Positions 1-10,904 of a DNA stretch of 64,000 nt are shown piece by piece (positions within the stretch are counted from its first letter, which is position 1; each line of letters begins with the position of its first letter). The notes under the pieces were generated by a model that searched no databases, was not told the DNA's origin, and was given only the letters and a program-made list of their open reading frames with translations. The stretch lies in assembly GCF_963678635.1 (NCBI RefSeq), contig NC_087071.1, positions 8,079,605 through 8,143,604 on the forward strand, given 5' to 3'. The translations under genes were made by a program, and so were the position numbers. The DNA comes from Symsagittifera roscoffensis. Taxonomy: Eukaryota > Xenacoelomorpha > Acoela > Convolutidae.

Positions 1-819
1 ACTTTCAAAAAATGTGTTAATTGTAAGTAAACAAAACAACTTTTCACCGCTCACATTTTAGAAATCATATTTAAAAAGATTTCTGACGTTAAAGTGTCAG
101 AATCTGCAAGTTCAAACGTTTGCACAAGTGCATACGTTTTAAAACAACAGTGAAAATTTTTATGGTTCAGGGAATGCAAACATTTTGTGAATCTTGCCAA
201 ATTCTGGCAAGATTTTCATTTCAAAGACGACACCAGAGATTAAGAGTTGCATCCCTCTACAGACCTTTATATCCCCAAAAAATTAGGATGGAGGCGAGTA
301 GTTGTGGGAAGGGCAGAGAAGGTGTAAGGGGGGATTAGAGGCAAACTTTTTGAACTCGAAAATTGATTTATAATCGATTATAAACCATGGAAACTCATTT
401 CGGTCAGTAACACAAACATTGAGTTCTCTCAATAGAAAACGGAACAAATGGAGAGAAAAATCTAGAGCAAACAACGGTTTTGAAGCAGACACAAAAACTA
501 AGAAAATGGTAAGCTTTCGATAACTGTTCGCACCAAAATCAGCCATGTACGAATGTCAACTAAAAGTGTGCCTTCACTTGACACAAAGGATATCAGAAGT
601 TTTTAAAATGATGCTGATAACTAGAAAACAATTTGAAACTTTACCTCACTTTCAATGACATAAGACAATTCCTGTGTGGGCAAGCTGTCTAGGCAAGGAA
701 TATGTTCAATTTAAATGGCGACTATGGAAAATATGCTTACCATACAGTTTTCATACAAAACTTAAAAACTGTTTTAAACGTTTTTAGAGAAGTACTTCTG
801 TTCTAACTCCATCTTTTGA
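1..819. other. AT-rich non-coding flank
   Basis: No reading frame here looks like a known protein, and I see no tRNA- or rRNA-like structure. The short open frames are chance products of AT-rich DNA. From about 690 the sequence starts to resemble the inverted-repeat element described next (a 'ggaaaatatgcttaccatac' phrase), so the element may reach slightly into this stretch. Confidence 0.5.
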
Positions 820-1581
820 ATTTTTCTGCTCGAAGAAAACATGATTTTATTTTTGGTCAAAAAATGCTCATCATAATATTTTCATATATGAAAATTGTAT
901 GATTGCCATTTTGCTATAGAAAAAATAAAATCTTCAAAACTAATTTAACCATGTTTCTGGATGAATTTACATGAGCTTTAAAAAATTTTATTAGAAGAAC
1001 GCATTTTGACTCTGAAAACATGATTTATATTTTGGGCAAAAAAATGCTCATCATATATTTTTCATTTATGAAAGTTTTATCATATGCATTTCTTCTTAAG
1101 CCAAAACACAAATTTGAGGTAAAAAAATTTTAATCTCCTTTTTGGTTGCAAACTTGTTTTGTGCTCAAAAATAAACTATCTAGCCATACACAAAAAGTTA
1201 CATTTTGGTATATAATTCCATTTGAAATGGTAAAAATAAACGTAGGTGGCAACAACAACAATCAAATTCAGTTAATCTGCGTGGTAACTGCCAGTTACAC
1301 TCTGTGTTTTATTATGCTAAAAAGTCCAGGGTTAGTGTTTCTGATGAAACACAAAATTTCACAACCAAATTTTTTTGGTGTTTTCATTTATGGAAAATAT
1401 GCTTGCCATACAATTTCAAAATATGGAAAAAATACATCTCATATTATTTCATAGTAAGGAAAAAATGCTTATCATGCTAATATCATAGTATTTTTTGGTC
1501 CATGAAATAGTATGAAACAGTATGATTAGCATTTTTTTCATGATATGAAACAGTTTGATAAGCATTTTTTGTCAACCCGCG
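820..1581. repeat. Inverted-repeat element (CCCGGGTTGAC family), left end unclear
   Basis: The right end reads 'gcattttttgtcaacccgc' (about 1562-1580), the reverse complement of the family's left end (CCCGGGTTGAC followed by AAAAATGCTTATCATA). The inside repeats phrases such as 'aaatgctcatcatatatttt' and 'atggaaaatatgcttgccat' in both orientations. Bases about 1146-1581 align with about 43,560-43,978 of the better-bounded copy, including a shared 'ctagccata...aaaaagttac' block. No transposase frame is present, so it is non-autonomous (MITE-like). The left terminus could not be fixed. Confidence 0.6.
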
Positions 1582-2790
1582 CTAGTAAGCACAAGTCAAA
1601 TGTTATACAATTACTTACAAAGTCAAAGTTTTCGACCCTTAATTATTCTTGTAAATCTGAAAATCTATTTGATCTTTTTCTGTTTCAGAGAAACTATAAA
1701 ACGTTGTTCATGCAATAATACTATAAATGTTCGTATAATTGAAAATATTCAAAAAATGCAGACATTTATAACAAGGTAACTTAATTTCATTTCTTTTCAT
1801 TGTCCAATGATCTTTTTTATTGTGTTTCATTTTCGAACTATTCTTCGTTTAATTTGCAAAACCTTTGTTAAACGCGTAAAAGATGCATAATGATGTTCGC
1901 AAAACCTAATTGATAGAAGTGTTTAATAGTTTTGTTTATTTTAATTTGAACAAAAATGAATTTAATCAAAAAGCAGTTGTTAATGATTTAATTTAAAAAT
2001 CTTTAGTTGGATTTTTTTATTCTCCTCCTGAAAACGAAATAATTTGAAAATGAACTCCTATTTCATTCTTATGCAAAGGAAATAATTGTCGCGCCCAGTT
2101 TGTAGCGTTAAAAATGAGTTTTTTTATCATTCGACATCCAGTTATTGTTAAACGGAGAAACAAAGGATTATATTTAAATATTCATCAATGATAAGGTCTA
2201 TTTTCAAAACAAATTTCATTCAAAAAGGAAAAAAAGGGCTGATTTTTTCTTGATTTCTTTTCCATCTGTTTTAAAAGAACTGCGATCGACTAGATTTGAT
2301 GAACTTCTTATAGTTTTTTTGTTTCAAAATATTTCAATTTGCAATCTATTCGGTTGCAATGTATTTTAATTGTTCTTTTTGTCTTTTACATTGCATCTAG
2401 TTGCATAAAACATCGATATTTTATAATTTTTGGCTTAAATGAAACGTTGAAAAATTTATATAGCAGTTTTCGAATCAATCCAATTATGTAGCAACTTTTC
2501 TTTAACATTTTCTTAGTGAAAAAACGTTGTTTACGTTGTATATTTATTCCCAGATGGCAATCAAAATGTTTTTGTTTGATTAATGAGTCGTCTGAGCTAT
2601 ATTCGACCTAGTTCAGGAATGTTTTAACTATTATAAACAGATCTCTATAGAAATTTTTTTGTTAGTGTCAATGTTTTGTGTTCTACTGATTCAAAACGTG
2701 ACACGACACCTGCATAGATTTTTTTCTCATTAACAGCAATATCCTGGTTCATTGTAGTATACACTTTCGGTGTGAATGTACTCTACTGAG
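1582..2790. other. AT-rich non-coding stretch
   Basis: Nothing recognisable: no domain-bearing frame, no tandem repeat, no tRNA-like box. T-rich and A-rich runs are scattered throughout. Confidence 0.5.
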
Positions 2791-2795
2791 CCAAA

Positions 2796-2885
2796 CGGTG
2801 CACTGTATAGGCGCACAGTTTGGTGTAGGTTCTCGGTACGATCAATGAAAGATCAAAGAGAGCGGTTCGATTCCGGAACCTGATT
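2796..2885 (+). other. tRNA-like segment (possible tRNA-derived SINE head)
   Basis: A good B box (GGTTCGATTCC, about 2862-2872) follows a loose A-box-like stretch ('taggcgcacagtttggt'). Between them GATC-AATGAAA-GATC forms a 4-bp stem with a 7-base loop, like an anticodon arm reading TGA (Ser). The acceptor stem does not pair and the A box spacing is off, so this is not a functional tRNA as read. A decayed tRNA-derived SINE head is the simplest reading. Confidence 0.35.
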
Positions 2886-3551
2886 ACAATTAGTTATTTA
2901 TACAGTTTGGCCTTGCCAAGTTTTTTTATTGCGCTCAGTGCGGCTGCGCAGCGAACACAAAATTTTTTTATTTAAAATCACCGCAGTTTTAAAGTACTGA
3001 TAGTCTTGAAGTACTGATACTGCAATTTTGTTGTCAACCTTTTGGTAAGTAGGAAAAAATGCAAAACTTGTTCTGAGAGAATACAGAAAAGATGATTTGA
3101 CAAGACTGGGAAAAAAATTTGAAGCTGTGCTTGATCAAAAAATCATCAGAAAAATAATGGCGATCTCATTTGTATTAAAAAGTATCAACGGATTTTTTAA
3201 AAGATGTCATTTTTTTCCGAGCTAAAATACAAGAAAGAGCTGTAGTATCATCCATAATGATACTCCTATCGCAAACAATCTTCAAAAAAATAAAAAACAC
3301 TATAAATAAGAGTTTGATTTTCATCTTTCTCCACACCACGTTTTGCCGCAAACCATCTTTTGCGTTGTTTTAATACTCATGCATATTTTTAACGCTGAAT
3401 TCGCGATGGTAATTCGAAATTGCATATTGTTTTATTCAAATAGTCTTTTGTTGTAACGTCGCGTGCTGAAGTTTGAAAACTGTTCAACTTTTTGTAACCA
3501 TCAAAAACGAACAAATCAACAATTCGCTCGCATCGTTTATGTAATTCATAA
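2886..3551. other. Upstream flank of the TRIM-like gene
   Basis: No coding exon or repeat with clear borders. It presumably contains the promoter/5' UTR of the RING/B-box gene, but no convincing core promoter element stands out in such AT-rich DNA. Confidence 0.4.
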
Positions 3552-3671
3552 TTGACCATTCTTTATAAAAACTGCGCAAAATTGCTTACTGATCAACAGC
3601 AGCTATCGATTGTGAACACACGTTACTTTCTACTGCTTGTTTGGCTACATTATTCGCTTTTAGCAACAAGA

Positions 3672-3890
3672 ATGAGTGAGCCTTTCGAGTGTTGCATTTG
3701 TCTTGAAACTCTAGAGAATCCGAAAGCTCTATACTGTGGTCATTCTTTTTGTTCGCTTCCTAAAAAGTGCCTGCAGCGGGTTTTAACCAGCAATCCGAGA
3801 TTGTGTTCAAAATGCCGCAAACCCGTTTCTGTTCATATTCGAGGCGAAAATGACTTGTCAATAAACTACGATCTGAAAACTGCAATAACG
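3672..3890 (+). CDS. TRIM-like protein, first visible exon (RING finger)
   Basis: The exon encodes an N-terminal RING finger beginning MSEPFECCIC. Zinc-ligand candidates, counting from the ATG at 3672, are C7, C10, C22, H24, C27, C33, C45 and C48, a C3HC4 order. RING proteins of the TRIM class are usually E3 ubiquitin ligases in which this domain recruits the E2 enzyme. The frame is also open upstream to an ATG at 3552, but I prefer 3672 because the RING follows at once, as in most TRIM proteins. The exon ends in phase 0 at ACG|GTAAAG (donor at 3891). One oddity: C27 and C33 are separated by five residues (SLPKK) where two are normal, so zinc site 2 may be distorted or the sequence may carry a small insertion. 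The gene continues in the exon at 4167. Confidence 0.8.
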
Positions 3891-4166
3891 GTAAAGTTTA
3901 GATTAGCAGTTCTCAAAATTTATCGAAAGTAACTTTAGGCAAGTCTTTGAAGTCAAAAGATTAAAAAATACATCTGGTTCGAAATTTTGCTATTAAATTC
4001 CATGTGCAGTTTTTTTTCTCCATAGCTTGCAATTTGTCTCAAAGCTACAAAATTTGAAGCACTCATCTGCCTTTTTAGTTTGTTTTTGGTGTCATTAAAA
4101 TTTTGATAGAAGTCGATTTTCAAATTAGCCATCGGATTTTTCGCAAACCAAAAAAATCGTTTTTAG

Positions 4167-4907
4167 GCAACACAGCAAAATGCAGAAAAATCAGAGGGAA
4201 ACAATCTTCATCAGCTTTGTAAGTTACACAAAAAGCCAATGGACATATTGTGCAAAAATGACAATTTGCAAAGGTGTTTGATGGCAATTTGCAAAGACTG
4301 TTGGAGCTCAGGACACAATGGCCACTCAGTTGTACCATTAGAACCTGGAACAACGGAACTGGTTTCAGATACAAGGATTCACTGGGGGAACATTCGCCAA
4401 TGTCAACACAAGTATCGAGATGCAAATGATGAATCGTTGAAAGTACTAGAGAAAATCAAGGCTGCGACAGATGCGATGAATGTCCTAGCCTCTACTGAGA
4501 GCACGCTGCGAAATTCTCAGAACCCTTATGATGTGAAAATGTTCAGACAAAACACTTTAACAGAACTAGAAAAACAGACCGATCACATAATAGGAGTTGA
4601 ACAAAGTATCTCATCATTAGCGATAAAGTTCAAAGAAGCGGCAAAATTCCTCGAGACTGCTAAGAAACCATTCGAAGATTATCTAACGTACGGTGACAAT
4701 CAGTCAAGTGAAGGAGCTGTCCAAAAACAGAGAGCTTGGAAACTGAAAGATCTTCGTGAAAGTACAGCCACACAAATGAGCCTGAACTTCAACACGCAGT
4801 TTTGTTCACTGAATCAACTATTATTTTCTCCAATGGGGCAAAATGGTGTAGGCGTTTTCAAAGAAGAAAACGACACAATAAAGCAGCAAAAAACTCTCTC
4901 TTGTCCA
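4167..4907 (+). CDS. TRIM-like protein, second exon (B-box and coiled-coil region)
   Basis: The exon starts after a tttttag acceptor (ends 4166) and joins the RING exon in phase 0. It encodes a B-box zinc finger: CKLH, then LCKND, ICKDC and GHNGH, giving the Cys-His-Cys-Asp-Cys-Cys-His-His ligand set expected for a B-box. After it comes a roughly 190-residue helical, charged stretch (repeated E/K/L/Q) consistent with the TRIM coiled coil that drives dimerisation. I place the end at a possible donor (CCAG|GTAAAA, 4908), because TRIM proteins usually continue with a C-terminal recognition domain (B30.2, NHL, filamin). If the donor is not used, the frame stops at 4926-4928. Any later exon would fall in or beyond the N gap. 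The family call is firm; target and pathway are unknown. Confidence 0.78.
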
Positions 4908-5258
4908 GGTAAAATAAACACATCATAGAAATTCAAACAACGAGATTTCATCTAGGATCCACTAATGAAAAGTATGTTTGTAGAAATTAGGAAAAAACAA
5001 GAGGTCAAGTTTTTTTTCTACTTTCTAATTGAAGTACCGCTGTACTAAAATTCCTGCAGCGGAATTTGAATTTTTTAATGAAAACGTTGAAAAGCTGCAA
5101 TATACTGTGCTGATTTCAATTATCCGGAAAAACGAAAAAAAAACTTGAAGTTTGAAAGACTGTTTTTCTCAAACTGGGTTGGGATCAATTAAGCAATCTC
5201 CCCCCCCGTAATGACCAATTGAGCTATCTCCCCCCAGCAAAAACGAATAAAGTCTTCA
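4908..5258 (+). other. Putative intron or 3' region of the TRIM-like gene, up to the gap
   Basis: AT-rich with no further coding signal. Just before the gap, a short near-duplication ('caatctcccccc' / 'gctatctcccccc') with C runs sits at 5189-5236. Nothing else is recognisable. Confidence 0.4.
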
Positions 5259-5458
5259 NNNNNNNNNNNNNNNNNNNNNNNNNNNNNNNNNNNNNNNNNN
5301 NNNNNNNNNNNNNNNNNNNNNNNNNNNNNNNNNNNNNNNNNNNNNNNNNNNNNNNNNNNNNNNNNNNNNNNNNNNNNNNNNNNNNNNNNNNNNNNNNNNN
5401 NNNNNNNNNNNNNNNNNNNNNNNNNNNNNNNNNNNNNNNNNNNNNNNNNNNNNNNNNN
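5259..5458. other. Assembly gap of exactly 200 N
   Basis: All bases are N. A round 200 is a conventional placeholder, so the true size is unknown. The gap lies exactly where the 5' LTR of the large retroelement is expected: internal element sequence begins directly after it, and the 3' LTR is at 25,696-26,122. A repeated LTR is a likely cause of the failed assembly. Confidence 0.95.
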
Positions 5459-5622
5459 GGACTCAGTATATTTTTCCGACTCAGAAACAAATACAATCTC
5501 ATCGAAAAAAGGAAAAAATAGAATAAAAAAGAAACACAAGCATAAACCAGTACATCTGTACAATTGGAGTCAACCAATTAGACACATTAACAACTATTTA
5601 TTAACAGTCATCAAACGTAAAG
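5459..5622 (+). other. Leader between gap and gag
   Basis: 164 bases of A-rich non-coding sequence precede the first gag ATG. It contains a small palindrome (gtacatctgtac, about 5550) and two 'gactcag' phrases. A primer-binding site should lie just after the 5' LTR. None is convincing here, so it is probably in the gap. Confidence 0.4.
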
Positions 5623-6270
5623 ATGAGCAGCCACACTCAAAGTGAAGAAAGCATAGATTACGAACAAGCATTCCCTTTCATTATAGATTCAGAAACTGAT
5701 AGAGGACAAATAAAATTTTGTAAAAATTTACTCATAAATTTATTTGAACCAGGAATCAGTCCATGTAAAACAAAATTTCCCGATGTAAAAATAAAACGAC
5801 AAATAATTGATCACTATATAAAAGATATCGCAAAAATAACACAACAATACGGTATCTACACTATAGGAATCTGTTCACCAGGAGATAAAAGATACGTTAT
5901 CCAAACAGACAATCTTGATCTCGAATTTTCAAAGGTATTCACAGAATATATCAAGAATATACAAAACTATAACTCACAGAGAGCAAACTCAATATTCACA
6001 AATGAAGTTTTTGCTATAATATACACAAATTTAAATATATTAGAAACAACAGAAGCTCAAAGTACATCACCAGTCCAAACATCGAGACACACCAAAATTA
6101 GAAATGAAATCACTGCATTTTCTACATTTTTATACGCAATTCGTGAAAATTTCTACAACAATGACGTTTCACAAAACTCCAAACATGATTTACAAAAAAT
6201 ACTAGCATGGTTTATAATTGATTATTTCGGACATAATTTACATTTAATTAGCCAAGCAAAAAAATTTTAG
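5623..6270 (+). CDS. gag: Retroelement gag, N-terminal part (frame broken at its end)
   Basis: A 215-codon frame starts at the first ATG after the leader (MSSHTQSEES). It has no domain that I recognise. Its position, the A-rich composition and the continuation of an open frame in register +1 immediately after its stop make it the N-terminal part of Gag. The stop (TAG, 6268-6270) directly follows a run of seven A and four T. The next frame is open from about here to 8056, so a one-base slip in this homopolymer would restore continuity. That slip could be sequencing error, decay or, less likely, programmed frameshifting. Gag forms the particle that packages element RNA. Confidence 0.6.
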   Translation: MSSHTQSEESIDYEQAFPFIIDSETDRGQIKFCKNLLINLFEPGISPCKTKFPDVKIKRQIIDHYIKDIAKITQQYGIYTIGICSPGDKRYVIQTDNLDLEFSKVFTEYIKNIQNYNSQRANSIFTNEVFAIIYTNLNILETTEAQSTSPVQTSRHTKIRNEITAFSTFLYAIRENFYNNDVSQNSKHDLQKILAWFIIDYFGHNLHLISQAKKF

Positions 6271-8056
6271 ATCTCAAAATAACACTGACGACACAGTCAT
6301 TCACGAACAATCAGATTATGTTTGGGACCACGATTGGTCTCATCCATTATTTGTAAACTTCCCAAACGATATTTCAAGTCAAGCGATAGACACAATATCT
6401 ATTCACCTAAATTTTATAAAAATTATACCATTAACAATTGACGCCACATCTTTAAATTATAATACATTTTTACCTGATACACAAAATAATAGTTTAAATT
6501 CAACGGTTATACAAAATGAAAACCTCAATGGAACTCGAAATCTTACACAGCAAGATATTCAAACACCATCACACTTCATAAATGAAGAGATTGTCCACAC
6601 GACAGTAACAACAACACAGCAAAGTATTTCACCGATACATCCAAACTTAACAACACCAAAAAATAATAAAGTAACATCACCACATATAACGTTACAATCA
6701 AATGTAAAACCTTCAGCCACTTTTGCACCTAAATTCTCACATATGGATTATCAAACATTCAGACCAATGACACGACCATCAAAACCAAAAAAGACATTTA
6801 CAAGAAATAATTTTGCAGAACATAATTCTAATTATACAAATCCACCAAGACCACACTTTTCCCCACGAAAATTCAATAATAATCGTTTATATTCTCACAA
6901 TTGGGACAAACCGATGACAACAAATAACTCAGAAAACTTTCAACCAAATCAACATCCTCCACAGGATCATAGTGAAAATTACCCATTTTTTCAACAAAAT
7001 AAAAATAGACAACAAAAACCTCGCCATACGGATTATGTACCATCCGATGATGATCATTTGCCAGATATTTTTGAACCATATCTACAAGAATATCGTACAC
7101 AAAAACCACGACGTACTCAATATAAAAGAATTTTTCCTGAAAACCCACCAGATTTTCAAAACCAACAACCACAAGTTCCAACTTCATATAATACACAATT
7201 TTTTCAACCAATGCAAACACAAAATCCAATGATTATGCATTCGTATCAACCAAATCAAATGCAAAATGAAATCCCATTACCATATTATCTACAACAACAT
7301 GAAATCACAAAAAATCAATTGACAAATTTTTCACAAATGCCAAATGCCGCAGAGTCATTACAAACGACAATGAACCCATATCTCATGAGAGGATCATCAA
7401 TAACATCAAATAAACCACACATGGTGTTTACAGGAACAGACCCTGAATACTCAGTAGAAGACTACTTAAACGTAGTCACAGCAAATCTAATTTTAAATAT
7501 AGGACCTGAACCAATAAATACACCACTTCATCAAAATTGGATACATCGCCGCACAGCGTTGATACAAACGACATTAGACGGCGCTGCACAAAAATGGTTT
7601 TCAGTACTACCTATAGAAATAAAATCAGATTGGAAAAGATTCACACAAGAATTTTCAAAAATGTTTGATTCTGAAAGAAACAAAAAACATCAAAGAATTT
7701 TATGCAATGAAATTCGAAGATTACCAAATGAAACAATAAAACAACTAGCAGTCAGAATCGAAACACTAGTTCAAAAAGTATACTCACTTAATACGCACGA
7801 TTATAAAAATACAAAAATGACAGAAATCTTAATGATGACTTTAACACCACAATTAAGAAAAATAGCTATAAAGAAAAGAGCATCTCATCCTTCCTCAATT
7901 CGTGAACCTGACCTAGATTTCAGAAAACTAGTCGATAAACTAGAACAAGCAGAGATCACAATGAAACTCGAAGAAACCGAAAACTTAAAATTACAATATG
8001 TTAATCACATTGAAACAAAAACTACACACATTAACAATATACAAAAGCAGATATAG
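6271..8056 (+). CDS. gag: Retroelement gag, middle part (capsid-like domain)
   Basis: The frame is open from about 6266, although its first ATG is at 6743. The first ~370 codons are low-complexity and rich in Asn, Gln, Pro and Thr, with no folded domain evident. The last ~220 codons contain a Gypsy-type retrotransposon Gag/capsid domain: FTGTDPEYSVEDYL, then AAQKWF, then a helical stretch ending in RKLVDKLEQAE. The 'F.G..DP..V..YL...AA..W' pattern is typical of Ty3/Gypsy Gag. The frame stops at 8054-8056, and coding continues in the -1 register into the zinc-knuckle part, with an overlap around 8030-8056. Whether this break is a mutation or a sequencing slip is unclear. Confidence 0.8.
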
Positions 8057-9306
8057 ACCTATCTGAAAAAATCACTGAAATTTTGAACATCTATGAAAAG
8101 AACCCAAATTGGAAAGGCAAACCATCTTTTAAGAAATGGTGTAATTATTGTCGACGATACGGACACAGTATCTCCGAATGTAGACAAAAACAGCAAGACA
8201 ACCAAAATAAACCTTCAAAACACAAAGAACCAAACAAATCATTTTACCATTACATGAAAAAAGATCAAAATCTACCAAACAAAAATGTATACAGTAACAA
8301 TAGCTCTGGAAAACCACTTCCAAATAATCAAAACTATTCTCGAAATCAATCACCATATAACTCTAGTTATAGAGGTAGATCACCCGAACAGAGAAATTCA
8401 AGAAATTTTTCACAAAATAGATATAGTAGATCAAATAGTCGAAACAACTACCCACGATCAAACTCAAACTCAACACAATTTGTTTCAGCATCAAGTTCCC
8501 AATCAAACAGAAATAGTCATTATTCAAACAATCAATCACGAAATTCATCTTATAATAGAAATAGACACTATTCAAATAATAGAAACAGAAACTATTCAAA
8601 CAACAGAAACAGAAGCTTTTCCAAAAATCATAATAATAGCTATCCAAACAAAAGATCACGGAATAATTCATACAACAGATCCAACTATCAAAGATCAAAT
8701 AACAATCAACACAATAGATCGAGAAACAATTCACAAAATTCCAGTTATAATAATAGATATAGAAATTATTCCCAATCACCTCATAGGAATAATAATAGTT
8801 ACCACAATTCTCAGCACAGACATAGAAGTAATACACCGAAACACAAAAGACAAATTAATCAAGTACAAACAAATGAAGAAATAACTTCAGACCCCCCAGG
8901 TATCGATAACACAGAAAATATCGAATTACAGGTAAATCACATTAATTGCGAATCAACAGACACTGAAAGCGATACAGATAATAATATCATAATTAACATG
9001 ATAACTGTCGAAAATGACTATGAATCAGTCACATATGAAGAAGCTTTTAGTTCACACCTATACGAAAATCAATTAGAACTTCTTAACAATTATTATTTAG
9101 GACCAAATAATAATATTATACAAACCACCCAGGAAGTACACAAAATTAACACGGAAAATTCATTTGAGAAGAACGAAATAAAAAACTTAACTACAAACCA
9201 CATATATCAAAACGTACAAAAAAAACCGCCACGAGAAAAAAATTTGGACAATTCCATTTCTCTTAGAAAGTCCAAAAAACAAAGAATTTCAACCACCAGA
9301 TCTTGA
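8057..9306 (+). CDS. gag: Retroelement gag, nucleocapsid part (CCHC knuckle and Arg/Ser/Asn-rich tail)
   Basis: The frame is open from about 8040. Near its start is a perfect CCHC zinc knuckle: C-NY-C-RRYG-H-SISE-C (CX2CX4HX4C), the RNA-binding signature of nucleocapsid. It is followed by about 170 residues built almost only from Arg, Ser, Asn, Tyr and His in loose short repeats (RNRNYSNN, RNNSYN, RSNSRN), then an acidic, more ordinary stretch. The basic low-complexity tail probably binds RNA; its length is unusual. The frame ends at TGA 9304-9306 and overlaps the protease frame (+1 register, open from about 9193) by about 110 bases, a layout compatible with frameshift expression of pol. Confidence 0.82.
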
Positions 9307-9733
9307 AATTGATTTTCTGATCGACTCAGGCGCAGAATCAAATATCATCAATATTCCTACATGGAATGAAATCAGATTGTTACACCCAAATTTAAAACCA
9401 TTAGTAACATCTAGTAAGTTAGCAACGGCACAAGGATCAATGTTAACAAACTATGGTAAAATCCAATTGTTCCTTGTTCCCACAAGAACAATGGAACAAA
9501 ACAAAATTCTAAATAAACCATTCAAACAAACATTTCATATCACGGATATTAAACACAATATCATAGGTATACCATTTGTTACTAAGTATATACCAACCAT
9601 AAATATATTAAATAGTAAGTTGCACATAAAAGATAAATATATAAAAAATAAAAAAACCGCTTTAACATTTTTCCAAAGACTAAACAAACAACCACCATTT
9701 TTCTCAAAATTCTACCCAATTTATAATCAATAA
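9193..9733 (+). pseudogene. pol: Retroelement protease (pol N-terminus)
   Basis: This aspartic protease carries the catalytic motif FLIDSGAESNII about 45 residues into the open frame (D-S-G at about 9322-9330). Retroviral-type proteases work as dimers and cleave Gag and Pol. The frame is +1 relative to gag and has no useful ATG, so it would be made as a Gag-Pol fusion. It ends at an in-frame TAA (9731-9733), after which the same frame stays open to 10,174. The stop therefore looks like a disabling point change rather than a true end. Residues after the active site (HNIIGIPFV) fit the second conserved protease block. Confidence 0.8.
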
Positions 9734-10174
9734 CGAAGACACCTGAAACCACTATCGGGAATCGTCTACAAATTCTCAATAAAACAAGTTCTTCAATATA
9801 ACACAAATCAAAATAGACAAAAACTATTTATGTCAGATTTTGAATTCAGACCAATTCACAAATTTTTCAAAATAACCATATCATCAATAAGATATGAAAA
9901 AGACATTAATTCAGATATTATTTCACTACACGTATATAATAACACACCAAACAAAATAACACTACCCCCAGGATTTTCAGGATATTGCGAAACAAACGCA
10001 ACAACTTCACCTGTAAAAGAAATAGCCTACAGAGTAAATAATATATTACAATTACTTGACATTTGCCAATCCACTATTCTCAATGAAGAATTATCTAGCA
10101 ATAATATAATAAGTAATGAAAAAAGAAATACAGACTATTTCACAAAAAACCCCATATTTCAAACCAACTTTTGA
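9734..10174 (+). pseudogene. pol: Retroelement pol, protease-RT linker
   Basis: Open in the same frame as the protease, immediately after its TAA. About 147 codons with no distinct motif, except a short 'PPGFSGYCETN' phrase reminiscent of the region before RT in other Gypsy elements. The frame stops at 10,172-10,174, overlapping the start of the RT frame (+1 register) near a C/A run at about 10,144-10,152, the likely slip point. Confidence 0.6.
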
Positions 10175-10904
10175 TATAACGAAATATACAAAAGATCAAC
10201 AGAAATTTTTAACCATGTTCAATTTCCAGCATTCACAAATAACACAAAATGAATTTGATAAGCTAGTACAACAGCTATTAAAATATTCATCAGTCTACGC
10301 AACATCAAAATTTGACGTAGGAAAAGTCAGTTCATCCCTACACCTTCCATTGAAACCAGACGCAGTTTTCAAAAAACAAAGAGCAAGTAAAGTACCAATC
10401 CACTTACACGATAAAGTTAACAGTGTATTAAATATTTTAGAACAATATGAAATTATATCACCAGTAAATAAAGAAGAACAGCCAAAAAGAAACACATTTA
10501 TCAACCCCGTTATCATTTTAGCAAAAGGCGAATCACTAAAGGTAGTTTTAGACGCCAGATATCTCAATTCACTAATTGATGAATCTAAATGCAATTGGCC
10601 CATTGAACCTATACAAGTAATTTTAACAAAAATTAATGGAAAGTATTTCACAACCGCAGATATGAACAGTGCATATAACCAAATGCCATTAGACGAACAG
10701 TCACGACTTCTAACACAATTCGTTATTGGAAACCAACAATACGAAATTAATCGATTATTCTATGGCATATCCATAGGACCAGCAGCTTTTTCAGCTTTTA
10801 TGAGCAAAATTTTTCGACCATTAATACTAAAGAAAAACGCAATCACATATTTAGACGATGTCTTTATGCAATCACAAGATAAAGACGAAATGTTTACAAT
10901 TTAG
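10116..10904 (+). pseudogene. pol: Retroelement reverse transcriptase
   Basis: This frame carries the RT palm and fingers. VVLDARYLNSLI holds the first block, YFTTADMNSAYNQMPLD the first catalytic Asp region, FYGISIGPAAFSAFM the substrate-binding block, and TYLDDVFM the YXDD box with the two metal-binding Asp. The order and the YLDD variant fit the Ty3/Gypsy group. The enzyme copies element RNA to DNA in the cytoplasmic particle. The frame is cut by a TAG (10,902-10,904) soon after the YLDD box; the thumb and RNase H follow in another register. The catalytic residues are intact, so the damage is only in the reading frame. Confidence 0.9.

Noticed and set aside
5189-5577. Open frames spanning the N gap on both strands
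   Set aside because: They are artefacts of translating N as unknown residues; no real sequence supports them.
8285-8884. 199-codon Ile/Thr-rich + frame and long - strand frames over gag
   Set aside because: Shadow frames of the Asn/Arg/Ser-rich gag region, whose codon use (AAT, AGA, TCA) keeps other registers open.
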